A stretch of 64,000 nucleotides of DNA from positions 124,001 to 188,000 of the forward strand of contig NZ_JAPOHA010000005.1 of NCBI RefSeq assembly GCF_026672255.1, read 5' to 3'. This document shows, piece after piece, positions 8,292 through 16,555 of this stretch (its first letter is position 1; every line of letters starts with the position of its first letter). A program made the position numbers and the translations under genes. The stretch comes from Caproiciproducens galactitolivorans. GTDB lineage: Bacteria > Bacillota > Clostridia > Oscillospirales > Acutalibacteraceae. A model generated the notes under the pieces. The model had not been told where the DNA came from. It did no database searches and worked only from the letters and a program-made list of their open reading frames with translations.

Positions 8292-8320
8292 AAGGCCGGA
8301 CGATTTCGTCCGGCCTTTTT
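8292..8320 (+). terminator. Terminator after proS
   Basis: A 12-bp GC-rich inverted repeat (8292-8303 with 8306-8317) is followed by a T run. Confidence 0.92.
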
Positions 8321-8348
8321 CAGACTGATGGCAAATCCGCGGACGCAC

Positions 8349-8443
8349 AGCGTCTTTCGCTGTTTCCCCCGCGCTGCATAAGCGGCGCTTCTCCACGGAA
8401 TGGTTATGGAACGCTTACTGCTCGTCTAAATGGTTTCGCGAGG
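8349..8443. repeat. Dispersed intergenic repeat, copy 1
   Basis: This non-coding stretch aligns with 46438-46508. Shared blocks are AGCGTCTTTCGC, GTTTCCCCCGCG and AATGGTTAT, then a block with a few substitutions (GAACGCTTACTGCTC here, GAGCGCTTTCTGCTC there). Copy 1 carries about 25 extra bases (8374-8398) that copy 2 lacks. Both copies lie between genes, each downstream of a plus-strand gene end. The rest of the 8321-8750 gap holds no gene that I can support. Confidence 0.65.
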
Positions 8444-8609
8444 GGACTGCTTCCCTTTCTCAATCGCTCGGGCAGGCAAATCCGCCGCCGCTCTGAAATT
8501 TTACAATTTATTTATAATGCAGGCAAACCTTCGTGATTTCAACGGATTAGAGCGCGATTGTTGAATATCTTTATACAATCTGGAAAATAATGTAAATAAA
8601 TCCTGTTGA

Positions 8610-8688
8610 ATGGTAACATTTCTCCCTTTTCTTTGTCATAACCATAACGGTTTTGTAAATTGCTTTTTCAAAAGGGATGTGTTACCAT
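8610..8688. repeat. 79-bp long inverted repeat upstream of the lipoprotein gene
   Basis: ATGGTAACA (8610-8618) is repeated inverted as TGTTACCAT (8680-8688). A second inner pair, CCCTTTT (8624-8630) and AAAAGGG (8670-8676), extends it. The right arm overlaps a possible promoter for the lipoprotein gene (TTGCTT 8660-8665, 17 bp, TACCAT 8683-8688). It may be a miniature inverted-repeat element, a paired operator or an RNA hairpin. Confidence 0.5.
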
Positions 8689-8750
8689 AAAAAAACGTTG
8701 GCAGATATCTTATCAAAATACTGACAATTCTTATTTAAGGAGTGAACGAA

Positions 8751-9635
8751 ATGAAAAAAATATGTGCGCTTATTTTAGCGCTTGCAATGGTTGTGTCTAT
8801 GTCCGCATGTAAGGGCGGGCAGACGTCGCCTGCGCAGAATAATAATGTTTCCGGCACGGAGGTATCCGGCACTGAGGTGTCCGGCGAAGAAGCGTCTTCC
8901 GAAACGGCGTCGGCCCCGGCTTCCATTCCGCAGGAGTCATCCAATCCGGATCAGAAAAAGGCATCGTCCGGAGAAGCTGCGAAACTGGATCAGCCCAAAA
9001 TAGTAAACCCCAAGGCGGCTTCCAACCTGAACAACGGCGTATATACCGTTAAGCTGGACAGCTACAGCTATAAGAATGACAATAATATCTATAACGCGTC
9101 CTATCCGGTGCTGTCCGGCAAAATTTCCAACGCGGATAAAATCAATGCGGCCATCAAGAGCAGTGCGATGAAGACGATCAATTCCATGGGAACCAGCAAA
9201 AAGAAAGACAAGACGACCGTTAAGGTAAGCGGCGAAGTCGCTTACGAAGGAAAGAATTTCATCAGCATCGGCTTTAACGAATATGTTAAAGTTTCCACCC
9301 CGAAAGCAACTCCGACCCGCACCCTGCGCGTAATCAATATCAATTTAAGTACGGGCGCCATTCTCAGCATGGATGACCTGGTTGTGAAAAATGACGCGCT
9401 CTGCAAGACGCTGGAGAGTGTAAAAGGCCAGCTCAGCGGAGACGTTGCGCCATACATTACCGCCGATGTAATTAAGTCTGCGCTGGATTCCGGTTCCGTG
9501 TATTTTTCAAAGTACGGCGTTGGATTCGGCCTGCCGGTTAGCAAACCGGACAAAAGGACCATCAAACTGGTTCTGACCTACGACCAGATGAAGCCGTTTA
9601 TGACAAGCAATGCAATCTGGAAAAACTTCAAATAA
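8751..9635 (+). CDS. Secreted lipoprotein with Ser/Thr-rich linker and DUF3298-like C-terminal region
   Basis: A 294-residue predicted lipoprotein. A signal peptide ends in a lipobox with MSMSAC, so the mature protein would be lipid-anchored outside the cell. A low-complexity linker (about 25-75), with VSGTEVSGTE repeats rich in Ser, Glu and Ala, leads to a folded part (about 85-294). That part, with NADKINAAIK, a beta-rich centre and ISTGA-like/YDQMKPF segments, resembles the DUF4163/DUF3298 pair found in RsiV- and PdaC-like extracellular proteins; this resemblance is from memory of the family pattern. ATG 8751 is preferred over GTG 8742 because the AAGGAG site at 8738-8743 overlaps the latter. 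Function unknown. Confidence 0.75.
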   Translation: MKKICALILALAMVVSMSACKGGQTSPAQNNNVSGTEVSGTEVSGEEASSETASAPASIPQESSNPDQKKASSGEAAKLDQPKIVNPKAASNLNNGVYTVKLDSYSYKNDNNIYNASYPVLSGKISNADKINAAIKSSAMKTINSMGTSKKKDKTTVKVSGEVAYEGKNFISIGFNEYVKVSTPKATPTRTLRVININLSTGAILSMDDLVVKNDALCKTLESVKGQLSGDVAPYITADVIKSALDSGSVYFSKYGVGFGLPVSKPDKRTIKLVLTYDQMKPFMTSNAIWKNFK

Positions 9636-9658
9636 AAAAGAAATGCCCTTTCCTTCTA

Positions 9659-9706
9659 TCGCTCCCCGTGTTATCATTTAAAAGAAAATAGATGCATGGG
9701 GAGCGA
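9659..9706 (+). promoter_or_regulatory. Hairpin covering the ribosome site of the next gene
   Basis: Positions 9659-9670 (TCGCTCCCCGTG) pair with 9695-9706 (CATGGGGAGCGA) over 12 bp with a single G-U. The right arm contains the GGGGAG ribosome site of the small gene starting at 9711. No T run follows, so it is not a standard terminator. Confidence 0.6.
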
Positions 9707-9710
9707 GGAA

Positions 9711-9959
9711 ATGGGAAAGAAAAAGGCTTTTGCTCTGACTCTTGGCGCATCCGCCCTGACCGTTCTGCTGGGGCTGTGGATCAAAGCCCTGCGGAACCAC
9801 GCGGATACAGTTCCTTACCGCGTAATTGGAGGCGCCGACGGTCCTACTGCCATTTTTGTGAGCGGCGGATTCAGCAATCCGCTTTTTTATGCAGCGGGCG
9901 CTGTTCTGGTACTCCTTTGCGCCGCAGTGATTTTTTTCGATTCAAGGCATAAAATATAG
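9711..9959 (+). CDS. Small membrane protein with decarboxylase-beta motif (first of a tandem pair)
   Basis: An 82-residue protein with two hydrophobic helices (about 7-24 and 58-75). Between them lies YRVIGGADGPTAIFVSGG, which matches the sodium-site signature of OadB-type decarboxylase beta subunits (compare VIGAADGPTSILVS in the full-length protein encoded at 5449-6588). It is far too short to be a channel by itself, and frame and start are intact, so it is not simply a broken oadB. ATG 9711 is favoured over ATG 9696, which has no ribosome site. It is followed after 49 bases by a related gene. Function unknown. Confidence 0.7.
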   Translation: MGKKKAFALTLGASALTVLLGLWIKALRNHADTVPYRVIGGADGPTAIFVSGGFSNPLFYAAGAVLVLLCAAVIFFDSRHKI

Positions 9960-10008
9960 GAATATTTCGGTAAATACTGGAAATAATGGTTGAAGACGGA
10001 GGAAAATC

Positions 10009-10290
10009 ATGAAAAGAATCCTCGCGGGAATCCTGCTTCTTGCCGGGGGACTGGCGGCCGCGGGCAGGGTGATGCGGAAAATGGGGCGGCTTTCTTCCAT
10101 ACGGCCTTTCGGGGCCGGTTTTGTCGGCGTCATCGGAGACCCTGACCGCCCAACCGCTTCCTTTGCGGCAAAAAGGGCGTTCCCGTTGATTGCGCGCGAT
10201 TGCCGGATTCGTTTTTTCAGCACGGCCGCGATGCTCAGCGCCATTTTCCTTGGGCATTCCCATAAACAGAAAAAGCCGCGCTCGAAATGA
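10009..10290 (+). CDS. Small membrane protein with degenerate decarboxylase-beta motif (second of the pair)
   Basis: A 93-residue, very basic protein with an N-terminal hydrophobic helix (about 4-20). The segment FVGVIGDPDRPTASFAA aligns with the VIGGADGPTAIFVS motif of the preceding gene, but the GGADGP core has become GDPDRP. The C-terminal half has a short hydrophobic stretch and a Lys/Arg-rich tail. It has a good GGAGG ribosome site before ATG 10009. It probably arose by duplication of the upstream gene and has diverged or is decaying; the length is close to that of its neighbour. Function unknown. Confidence 0.55.
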   Translation: MKRILAGILLLAGGLAAAGRVMRKMGRLSSIRPFGAGFVGVIGDPDRPTASFAAKRAFPLIARDCRIRFFSTAAMLSAIFLGHSHKQKKPRSK

Positions 10291-10365
10291 TAAAAGGCAA
10301 TGGGAAAGCAGTCTCGGAAGCTTAGAAAAACAAAGAAAAAAATCTTAAAAATAAAGAAAAAATGC

Positions 10366-10394
10366 TTGCATATAAGGCTCTCATATGGTATTAT
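10366..10394 (+). promoter_or_regulatory. Promoter of the S10-spc-alpha ribosomal operon
   Basis: TTGCAT (10366-10371), 17-bp spacer, TATTAT (10389-10394). The start point near 10401 gives a leader of about 285 bases before rpsJ. Confidence 0.85.
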
Positions 10395-10400
10395 AATGAA

Positions 10401-10686
10401 GCACGACTGCGACAGATATGCGATGAAGCGGGAGGTTGCGGCTGAAACACGCCGGTTTTTCCGTGGAGTATGTCCGATTTTAAACCGGGCGACAGATACT
10501 TTGAGCGTGCGATGGGAGTAGGTGTTTTATGCCTGTCTCCTGTTATGCTCAGACGTTTTTTATGCCAACACCCGGATTAACTTGAAAAAGTCAATCCGGT
10601 TTTTAATGTGCTAAGAGGGAACACCCGGCACGGTGTTAGGATTTGAAAAACGCCGCCCGCCAACTACAATAAGGAGGCGATTCACA
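10401..10686 (+). promoter_or_regulatory. Structured 5' leader of the ribosomal operon
   Basis: About 285 non-coding bases precede rpsJ. They contain the internal terminator at 10572-10604 and, after it, a second hairpin AACACC/GGTGTT around 10620-10637. AACACCCGG occurs twice (about 10568 and 10620), on either side of the terminator, which could allow exchange of pairing partners. The arrangement suggests autogenous control by a ribosomal protein through attenuation, as known for S10 operons, but the regulator cannot be read from the sequence. Confidence 0.6.
10572..10604 (+). terminator. Attenuator-like terminator inside the ribosomal operon leader
   Basis: CCGGATTAACTT (10572-10583) pairs with AAGTCAATCCGG (10588-10599), with one internal mismatch and a GAAA loop, followed by TTTTT. 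It lies between the operon promoter and the first gene. Confidence 0.8.
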
Positions 10687-10998
10687 GTGGCAGTCAAGGA
10701 GAAAATCAGGATAAGAATCAAGGGTTACGATCATCAGTTGGTTGATCAGTCGGCTGACAAGATTGTACAGACAGCAAAGCGCACGGGCGCACGGGTTTCC
10801 GGGCCGGTCCCGCTCCCGACCGAAAAGCAGACCATTACGATTCTGCGTGCTGTTCACAAGTACAAGGACAGCCGTGAGCAATTCGAGATGAGAACACACA
10901 AAAGACTTATCGACATTCTCAGACCATCCAACAAAACCGTAGAGGCTTTGATGGGTCTGGAGCTCCCCGCCGGTGTTGAAATAGAGATTAAACTCTGA
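10687..10998 (+). CDS. rpsJ: 30S ribosomal protein S10
   Basis: Component of the 30S head; in other bacteria it also serves as NusE in transcription antitermination. The 103-residue sequence is typical ([12 protein letters not shown] at the N-terminus, GPVPLPT and ThrHKRLIDI-type segments inside). GTG 10687 is taken as the start because it directly follows an AAGGAGGCG site; an in-frame upstream extension would run through that site and is not part of the protein family. First gene of the 31-gene operon, 68 bases ahead of rplC. Confidence 0.97.
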   Translation: MAVKEKIRIRIKGYDHQLVDQSADKIVQTAKRTGARVSGPVPLPTEKQTITILRAVHKYKDSREQFEMRTHKRLIDILRPSNKTVEALMGLELPAGVEIEIKL

Positions 10999-11066
10999 TT
11001 TAACCAACCTGCGGCCGGGGTCATGTTGGCAAAAGCCAACCAATAACCTGCATAGGAGGTAAAATA

Positions 11067-11699
11067 ATGCAAAAAGGTATTATCGGCAAGAAAATCGGCA
11101 TGACGCAGATTTTCGATGAAAAGGGAAATGTCATCCCCGTAACAGTTGTTGAAGCCGGTCCCTGTGTTATCGCACAGAAGAAAACGGTTGAAAACGACGG
11201 CTACGCGTCCGTCCAGATGGGCTACGGCGATTTAAAGCCGCAAAAAGTCAATAAGCCCATGAAAGGACATTTTGCAAAAGCGGATGTCGCTCCCAAGAAA
11301 ACACTCAGAGAATTCAGAATGGAAAACACGGACGCTTTCAACGTGGGTGACCTCATTAAAGCGGACACTTTTGCAGTAGGGGATAAGGTTGACGTTACCG
11401 CTACCAGCAAAGGTAAGGGATACGCCGGCGTTATTAAACGCTGGAACTTCCAGAGACTGAAGGAAACTCACGGTTCCGGCCCTGTTGCCCGCCACGGCGG
11501 TTCCAACGGCTGCTGCTCGGATCCTTCAAGAGTATTCCCGGGCCTGAAGATGGCCGGCCATCTGGGCGCGGAAAGAGTTACGGTTCAGAATCTGACCGTT
11601 GCCAAAGTGGATACGGAAAACAACCTGATTGCTATCAAGGGCGCAGTTCCCGGCCCGAACGGCGGAATCGTAGTAATCCATGACAGCGTTAAGGCGTAA
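11067..11699 (+). CDS. rplC: 50S ribosomal protein L3
   Basis: An early assembly protein that binds near the 3' end of 23S rRNA and reaches toward the peptidyl transferase centre. The 210-residue protein has the expected [16 protein letters not shown] start, the [14 protein letters not shown] loop and the conserved GQ-site region [17 protein letters not shown]-like turn before [14 protein letters not shown]. The latter reads with two Cys where many bacteria have Gly-Ser residues, a small local oddity. ATG 11067 follows an AGGAGG site. It sits 17 bases before rplD. Confidence 0.97.
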   Translation: MQKGIIGKKIGMTQIFDEKGNVIPVTVVEAGPCVIAQKKTVENDGYASVQMGYGDLKPQKVNKPMKGHFAKADVAPKKTLREFRMENTDAFNVGDLIKADTFAVGDKVDVTATSKGKGYAGVIKRWNFQRLKETHGSGPVARHGGSNGCCSDPSRVFPGLKMAGHLGAERVTVQNLTVAKVDTENNLIAIKGAVPGPNGGIVVIHDSVKA

Positions 11700-11716
11700 G
11701 GGAAGGAGGAATTGGA

Positions 11717-12340
11717 ATGCCTAAAGTAGCAGTACTTGATATGGCCGGTAAGGAAGTTGAAAAAATGGATCTTTCCGACGCCATATTCGGAATTGAACCC
11801 AACACAAAGGTTTTGCACGACATGGTTGTAAACTATCTTGCAAACCAGCGTCAGGGCACACAGTCGGCACTGACCCGCGCCGAGGTTTCCGGCGGCGGCA
11901 GAAAGCCGTGGAGACAAAAGGGCACCGGCCACGCAAGACAGGGCTCCACTCGTTCACCGCAGTGGACACACGGCGGTATCGCTTTTGCTCCGAAACCGCG
12001 CGACTACAGCTATTCTTTAAATAAAAAAGTAAAGCGTCTTGCAATGAAGTCGGCTCTTTCAAGCAAGGTAATCGACAACGATATGATCGTGCTTGATAAG
12101 ATTGCGCTTGACGAATATAAGACAAAGGCCATCGCGGCATTGCTCAAGGCGATCGGCTCCGAGAAAAAAGCGCTTATCGTTCTCCCCGAGGTTAACGAGA
12201 AGGTTATCGCTTCGGCAGCCAATATCCCTGGAGTAAAGACGGCTATGGCGAACACCTTGAATGTCTACGACATCTTAAATGCAGACAAGTTCATTGTGCT
12301 TAAGGATGCCGTAGCCCAGATTGAGGAGGTGTATGCATAA
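11717..12340 (+). CDS. rplD: 50S ribosomal protein L4
   Basis: Large-subunit protein whose extended loop lines the exit tunnel; in E. coli it is the autogenous repressor of the S10 operon, which makes it a candidate ligand for the leader upstream of rpsJ here (inference). The 207-residue sequence has the tunnel loop [19 protein letters not shown] and [15 protein letters not shown]. The ATG at 11717 follows GGAGGA. The last base of its TAA stop is the first base of the rplW start codon, so translation is coupled. Confidence 0.97.
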   Translation: MPKVAVLDMAGKEVEKMDLSDAIFGIEPNTKVLHDMVVNYLANQRQGTQSALTRAEVSGGGRKPWRQKGTGHARQGSTRSPQWTHGGIAFAPKPRDYSYSLNKKVKRLAMKSALSSKVIDNDMIVLDKIALDEYKTKAIAALLKAIGSEKKALIVLPEVNEKVIASAANIPGVKTAMANTLNVYDILNADKFIVLKDAVAQIEEVYA

Positions 12341-12630
12341 TGGCAGCACAGGACATCGTCATTCGCCCCATTATCACGGAAAACAGCATGGCCGGTATTG
12401 GCATGAAGAAGTACACCTTTGAAGTAGCCAAGGATGCCACAAAAATCGATATCGCAAGAGCGGTTGAAACGCTTTTCGGTGTAAAGGTAAGAAAAGTAAA
12501 CACCCTGCATGTTCGCGGCCATCTGCGCCGCCAAGGCAGAAACGAAGGCTATACTCCCGCATGGAAGAAAGCAATCGTTACCCTTACCGAAGACAGCAAG
12601 ACAATCGAGTTTTTTGAAGGCATGATGTAA
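12340..12630 (+). CDS. rplW: 50S ribosomal protein L23
   Basis: Sits at the tunnel exit and is the docking site for trigger factor and signal recognition particle. The 96-residue protein begins with the family's VIRPIITENSMAG-type segment and contains VNTLHVRGHLRRQGR. Start codon overlaps the rplD stop by one base. An 80-base gap with its own AGGAG site separates it from rplB. Length and sequence are normal for Firmicutes. Confidence 0.97.
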   Translation: MAAQDIVIRPIITENSMAGIGMKKYTFEVAKDATKIDIARAVETLFGVKVRKVNTLHVRGHLRRQGRNEGYTPAWKKAIVTLTEDSKTIEFFEGMM

Positions 12631-12710
12631 ACTCTGCCGGATGAATGCAGAGGCATGGATGGGGAATCGGCATTTCCCCGCAAAGCCATCATGAGGAGTG
12701 TGAAACCTAA

Positions 12711-13544
12711 ATGCCTATTATTAACTTTAAACCTACCACGGCTTCAAGGCGTGGTATGTCCGTAACGGATTATTCCAAACTTTCCAAAGTTGGACCGGAA
12801 AAGAGCCTCCTGGCTCCGATGAACAATAAATCCGGACGAAACAGCTACGGCAGGATCACCGTACGGCACCGCGGCGGTGCAAACCGCAAGAAATACCGTA
12901 TTATTGACTTTAAGCGTCAGAAGTTCGACGCACCGGGCACCGTTCAGACCATTGAGTACGACCCGAACCGTTCCGCCTTCATTGCTCTTGTACAGTATGA
13001 GGACGGCGAAAAAAGATACATCATCGCTCCGAACGGCCTGAAGGTCGGCGATGTTGTCGTATCCGGCACCGGAGCGGATATCAAGCCGGGCAACGCGCTT
13101 CCGCTTGAAAATATCCCGGTCGGTACCTTTATCCACAACGTAGAGCTTTACCCGGGCAAGGGCGCTCAATTGGCCCGCGCAGCCGGCAACATGGCTCAGC
13201 TGATGGCGAAGGAAAACGGAATGGCTCTGTTAAGACTTCCTTCCGGCGAACTTCGCAACGTACCGGTAAACTGCATGGCAACCATCGGCCAGGTCAGCAA
13301 CATTGACCACGAGAATGTGAAAATCGGTAAAGCCGGACGCAAACGCCACATGGGCTGGAGACCAACCGTCCGCGGTTCCGTTATGAACCCGAACGACCAT
13401 CCGCACGGCGGCGGCGAAGGCAAAGCACCGGTCGGCCGTCCGGGACCTGTTACCCCGTGGGGCAAACCGGCACTCGGTTATAAGACGCGCGCTCACCACC
13501 ATCGCTCCGATAAATTTATCGTCAAGCGTAGAAACGGCAAATAA
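12711..13544 (+). CDS. rplB: 50S ribosomal protein L2
   Basis: Universally conserved protein needed for subunit association and peptidyl transferase activity. The 277 residues contain the RNA-binding core ([15 protein letters not shown] near the N-terminus), the central [19 protein letters not shown] and the C-terminal [19 protein letters not shown] with the His important for activity in model systems (DHPHGGGEG). It starts at ATG 12711 a few bases after an AGGAGTG site and ends 26 bases before rpsS. Confidence 0.98.
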   Translation: MPIINFKPTTASRRGMSVTDYSKLSKVGPEKSLLAPMNNKSGRNSYGRITVRHRGGANRKKYRIIDFKRQKFDAPGTVQTIEYDPNRSAFIALVQYEDGEKRYIIAPNGLKVGDVVVSGTGADIKPGNALPLENIPVGTFIHNVELYPGKGAQLARAAGNMAQLMAKENGMALLRLPSGELRNVPVNCMATIGQVSNIDHENVKIGKAGRKRHMGWRPTVRGSVMNPNDHPHGGGEGKAPVGRPGPVTPWGKPALGYKTRAHHHRSDKFIVKRRNGK

Positions 13545-13570
13545 GGCGTACAGAAAGGAGCTTATGAACT

Positions 13571-13852
13571 ATGGGCAGAAGCATAAAAAAGGGTCCTTAT
13601 GTTCAGCCTGTGCTGCTTAAAAGGATTCAAGAAATGAACGCGGCCGGCGAAAAGAAAATCATTAAAACATGGAGCAGAGCCTCCATTATTTTCCCGGATT
13701 TCGTTGGCCATACCATTGCGGTCCACGACGGCCGTAAGCATGTTCCGGTCTATGTCACAGAGGATATGGTAGGACACAAACTCGGTGAGTTTGCTCCCAC
13801 CAGAACCTTTAAGGGTCATTCCGGTTCAAAAACGACATCGCCGAGCAAATAA
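13571..13852 (+). CDS. rpsS: 30S ribosomal protein S19
   Basis: Head protein of the 30S subunit that contacts S13 and the A-site tRNA region. The 93-residue sequence is characteristic: [18 protein letters not shown] at the start, [23 protein letters not shown] in pieces through the middle and [12 protein letters not shown] near the end. ATG 13571 is preceded by AAAGGAG. Twenty-one bases separate it from rplV. Confidence 0.98.
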   Translation: MGRSIKKGPYVQPVLLKRIQEMNAAGEKKIIKTWSRASIIFPDFVGHTIAVHDGRKHVPVYVTEDMVGHKLGEFAPTRTFKGHSGSKTTSPSK

Positions 13853-13873
13853 CGGCCGAAAGGAGTGTATAGC

Positions 13874-14209
13874 ATGGAAGCAAGGGCTTATTTAAAGTAC
13901 GCCCGTATATCGCCCCGCAAGGTTCAGATCGTGCTTGATTTAATTCGTAACAAGCCGGCGGACGTTGCGATGGCTATCCTCAGGAATACACCGAAGGCCG
14001 CCAGCGAATATCTTGTAAAGTTATTGAAGTCGGCCATGGCAAATGCTGAGAATAACCACAATATGGATGTTTCCAGACTTTACGTTGCGGAATGCTTCGT
14101 AAGTCCGGGCCCGATCCTCAAGCGCATTCGTCCGAGGGCGCAGGGTCGCGCGTTTAGAATTGAAAAAAGATCTTCGCACGTTACCCTCGTGCTCAAGGAA
14201 AAAGAATAA
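13874..14209 (+). CDS. rplV: 50S ribosomal protein L22
   Basis: Large-subunit protein whose beta-hairpin forms part of the exit tunnel and the macrolide-binding neighbourhood. The 111-residue form starts at ATG 13874; a GTG nine bases upstream lies within the AAGGAGTG ribosome site and is rejected. Family segments ARISPRKVQIVLDLIR and the hairpin RIRPRAQGRAFRIEKRSSH are present. Followed by rpsC after 20 bases. Confidence 0.97.
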   Translation: MEARAYLKYARISPRKVQIVLDLIRNKPADVAMAILRNTPKAASEYLVKLLKSAMANAENNHNMDVSRLYVAECFVSPGPILKRIRPRAQGRAFRIEKRSSHVTLVLKEKE

Positions 14210-14229
14210 GGCGGAAGAGGAGGTAAACT

Positions 14230-14895
14230 ATGGGCCAGAAAATAAATCCCCACGGGTTTCGCGTGGGCGTAATTAAAGATTGGGATTCCCGCTGGTTCGC
14301 GAAGGATAAAGCGTTCGGCGATACCCTCGTTGAAGACTATAATCTTCGCAAAGTGCTGAAAAAACAGCTGTATTCCGCAGGCGTTCCAAAGATTGAAATT
14401 GAACGTGACGCTTCCAAGGTTCGCGTTCATATCCATTGCGCAAAACCAGGAATGGTTATCGGCAGAGGCGGTTCAGAGATCGAGAAGCTCCGCGTTCAGT
14501 GCGAGAGCATCCTCAAGAAGCCTGTTACGATCAATATCGTAGAGGTTAAGTCCCCTGATCTGAACGCTCAGCTTGTTGCCGAGAATATCGCACAGCAGCT
14601 CGAAAAGAGAATTTCTTTCCGCCGCGCGATGAAACAGTGCATCGGCCGCTCCATGAAGCTTGGCGCCAAGGGTATTAAAACCCAGGTGTCCGGTCGTTTG
14701 GGCGGTGCGGAAATTGCAAGACGCGAGCAGTACCATGACGGTACAATTCCACTTCAGACCATCCGCGCAGACATTGATTACGGCTTTGCAGAGGCTGCAA
14801 CAACCTACGGCCGCATCGGCGTTAAGGTCTGGATTTACAGGGGCGAAGTCCTTCAGGACAACCGTAAGCCTCGTAAGGAAGGAGGCAGTAAATAA
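14230..14895 (+). CDS. rpsC: 30S ribosomal protein S3
   Basis: Forms the mRNA entry pore with S4 and S5. The 221-residue protein starts [14 protein letters not shown] and has the KH domain GxxG loop ([13 protein letters not shown], about 77-89) and the C-terminal [11 protein letters not shown] domain. Its TAA stop shares one base with the rplP start, giving translational coupling. Length is normal, with a short basic tail. Confidence 0.98.
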   Translation: MGQKINPHGFRVGVIKDWDSRWFAKDKAFGDTLVEDYNLRKVLKKQLYSAGVPKIEIERDASKVRVHIHCAKPGMVIGRGGSEIEKLRVQCESILKKPVTINIVEVKSPDLNAQLVAENIAQQLEKRISFRRAMKQCIGRSMKLGAKGIKTQVSGRLGGAEIARREQYHDGTIPLQTIRADIDYGFAEAATTYGRIGVKVWIYRGEVLQDNRKPRKEGGSK

Positions 14896-15320
14896 TGCTG
14901 TTGCCTAAGCGTGTAAAATACCGCAAGGTGCATCGTGGCCGTATGACCGGCAAATGCTACCGCGGGAATAAGGTAACTTACGGCGATTTCGGCCTTCAGG
15001 CCCTGGAGCCGGCATGGATTACCTCGAATCAGATAGAAGCAGCCCGTGTCGCCATGACGCGTTACTGCAAGAGATTTGGTCAGGTTTGGATTAAGATATT
15101 CCCAGACAAGCCAGTTACCCAGAAGCCGGCTGAAACCCGCATGGGTTCCGGTAAAGGATCTCCGGAATACTGGGTGGCGGTTGTTAAGCCGGGCAGAGTC
15201 ATGTTTGAAATTGGCGGAATCCCGGAAGAAACCGCAAAAGAAGCTTTACGTCTGGCGTCCAACAAACTGCCGATTAAGTGCAAGTTTGTTAAGAAGGAAG
15301 AAACGGGTGGTGAGCAGTAA
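14895..15320 (+). CDS. rplP: 50S ribosomal protein L16
   Basis: Binds near the A-site and the 5S rRNA, and is needed for late 50S assembly. The 141-residue protein begins [19 protein letters not shown] and has [19 protein letters not shown] in its central part. Start and stop codons overlap neighbouring genes by one base each (rpsC upstream, rpmC downstream), a tight coupling of three consecutive genes. Confidence 0.98.
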   Translation: MLLPKRVKYRKVHRGRMTGKCYRGNKVTYGDFGLQALEPAWITSNQIEAARVAMTRYCKRFGQVWIKIFPDKPVTQKPAETRMGSGKGSPEYWVAVVKPGRVMFEIGGIPEETAKEALRLASNKLPIKCKFVKKEETGGEQ

Positions 15321-15526
15321 TGAAGGCCTCAGAAGTCAGAGAATTAACAACCGCAGAGCTTGAAAGCAAACTGAAGGACCTCAAGGCCGAGCTTTTCAAC
15401 CTGCGTTTCCAACTTGCCATTAATCAGCTCGATAACCCGATGCGTATCGCCGCTGTGAAAAAAGATATCGCCCGCGTCAAAACCGTTTTGCGCGAGATCG
15501 AGATCAAGGACAGCGCGAATGCGTAA
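15320..15526 (+). CDS. rpmC: 50S ribosomal protein L29
   Basis: A small helical protein at the tunnel exit next to L23. The 68 residues contain the typical [21 protein letters not shown] coiled-coil region and the end segment [15 protein letters not shown] 15320 shares a base with the rplP stop. It ends 19 bases before rpsQ, which has its own GGGAGG site. Confidence 0.97.
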   Translation: MKASEVRELTTAELESKLKDLKAELFNLRFQLAINQLDNPMRIAAVKKDIARVKTVLREIEIKDSANA

Positions 15527-15545
15527 CGGAAGGGAGGATTAATCT

Positions 15546-15803
15546 GTGAGCGATAGGAATATTAGAAAGACAGCGGTTGGCAAAGTCTCCAGCAACAAAA
15601 TGGATAAAACGATCGTTGTTGCAATCGAAGACAGCGTTAAGCATCCGCTTTACAAAAAGATTATCAAGCGTACCGTGAAGCTGAAGGCACATGATGAAAA
15701 CAATGAATGCAATATCGGTGACCGCGTGCGTGTGATGGAGACCCGTCCGTTAAGCAGAGAGAAAAGATGGCGTCTCGTCGAGATTATAGAGAAAGCCAAA
15801 TAA
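15546..15803 (+). CDS. rpsQ: 30S ribosomal protein S17
   Basis: Primary 16S rRNA-binding protein of the 30S body. The 85-residue OB-fold protein reads [19 protein letters not shown] early and [20 protein letters not shown] near the end, both family hallmarks. GTG 15546 is the start, placed just after GGGAGGATTAATCT. Thirty bases separate it from rplN. Confidence 0.97.
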   Translation: MSDRNIRKTAVGKVSSNKMDKTIVVAIEDSVKHPLYKKIIKRTVKLKAHDENNECNIGDRVRVMETRPLSREKRWRLVEIIEKAK

Positions 15804-15833
15804 TTTTGGCTTCATGCAAAGGAGGAACGCACT

Positions 15834-16202
15834 GTGATACAACAGCAGACTTACCTCAACGTTGCCGACAACACCGGCGCGAAGCAGCTTATGTGCATCC
15901 GCGTTCTCGGCGGCACCGGCAGAAGGTATGCCAATATAGGTGACGTGGTTGTCGCTTCTGTTAAAAAAGCGGCTCCGGGCGGCACAGTTAAAAAAGGCGA
16001 AGTTGTTAAGGCAGTCATTGTCCGCACTGCTTTTGGCGTACGCCGTGATGATGGAACATATATCCGCTTTGACGAAAATGCGGCTGTCCTCATCAAAGAT
16101 GATAAGAATCCGAGGGGAACACGTATTTTCGGGCCTGTGGCCAGAGAACTGCGTGATAAAGACTATCTTAAAATTTTAAGTCTTGCCCCGGAAGTTCTGT
16201 GA
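15834..16202 (+). CDS. rplN: 50S ribosomal protein L14
   Basis: Located at the subunit interface, where it contacts 16S rRNA and the silencing factor RsfS in other bacteria. The 122 residues start [17 protein letters not shown] and end [16 protein letters not shown]-like (read as [19 protein letters not shown]). Translation begins with GTG 15834 after an AAGGAGG site. The family residue pattern is complete. Gap to rplX is 16 bases. Confidence 0.97.
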   Translation: MIQQQTYLNVADNTGAKQLMCIRVLGGTGRRYANIGDVVVASVKKAAPGGTVKKGEVVKAVIVRTAFGVRRDDGTYIRFDENAAVLIKDDKNPRGTRIFGPVARELRDKDYLKILSLAPEVL

Positions 16203-16218
16203 TGGGAGGTGCTCACTG

Positions 16219-16539
16219 ATGAATAACAAGATTCATGTAAAAACGGGTGACACCGTCGTCATATTAAACGGCAAGGAACGCGGCAAGCAGGGCAAGATTA
16301 TGGCCGTCAGCCCGAAAGAGGGCAAGGTCATCGTTGAGGGCCGCAACATGGTTTCCAAGCATGTAAAAGCTCGCAAGATGGGTGAACAGGGCGGTATTAT
16401 CAAAGCCGAAGGCGCCATGTACGCCTGCAAGGTTCAGGTCGTTTGCCCTCGCTGCGGCAAACCCACGCGTGTCGCACATAAGATTTATGAGGACGGCACC
16501 AAGGAACGCATTTGCAAAAAATGCGGCGAAGCGCTGTAA
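16219..16539 (+). CDS. rplX: 50S ribosomal protein L24
   Basis: Assembly initiator protein of the 50S subunit with a KOW domain (VKTGDTVVILNGKERGKQG). The 106-residue form starts at ATG 16219, which follows GGGAGGTG; a longer in-frame version beginning at 16183 would overlap rplN and is rejected. A zinc-ribbon-like pair of CxxC motifs (VCPRCG and ICKKCG) is visible in the C-terminal half, as in many Firmicutes L24 proteins. Confidence 0.96.
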   Translation: MNNKIHVKTGDTVVILNGKERGKQGKIMAVSPKEGKVIVEGRNMVSKHVKARKMGEQGGIIKAEGAMYACKVQVVCPRCGKPTRVAHKIYEDGTKERICKKCGEAL

Positions 16540-16555
16540 GGGAGGATAAAACGAC

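Noticed and set aside
10300-10521. Plus-strand open frame of 73 codons before rpsJ
   Set aside because: It runs across the ribosomal operon promoter and its leader; there is no ribosome site and the composition is A-rich and not protein-like.
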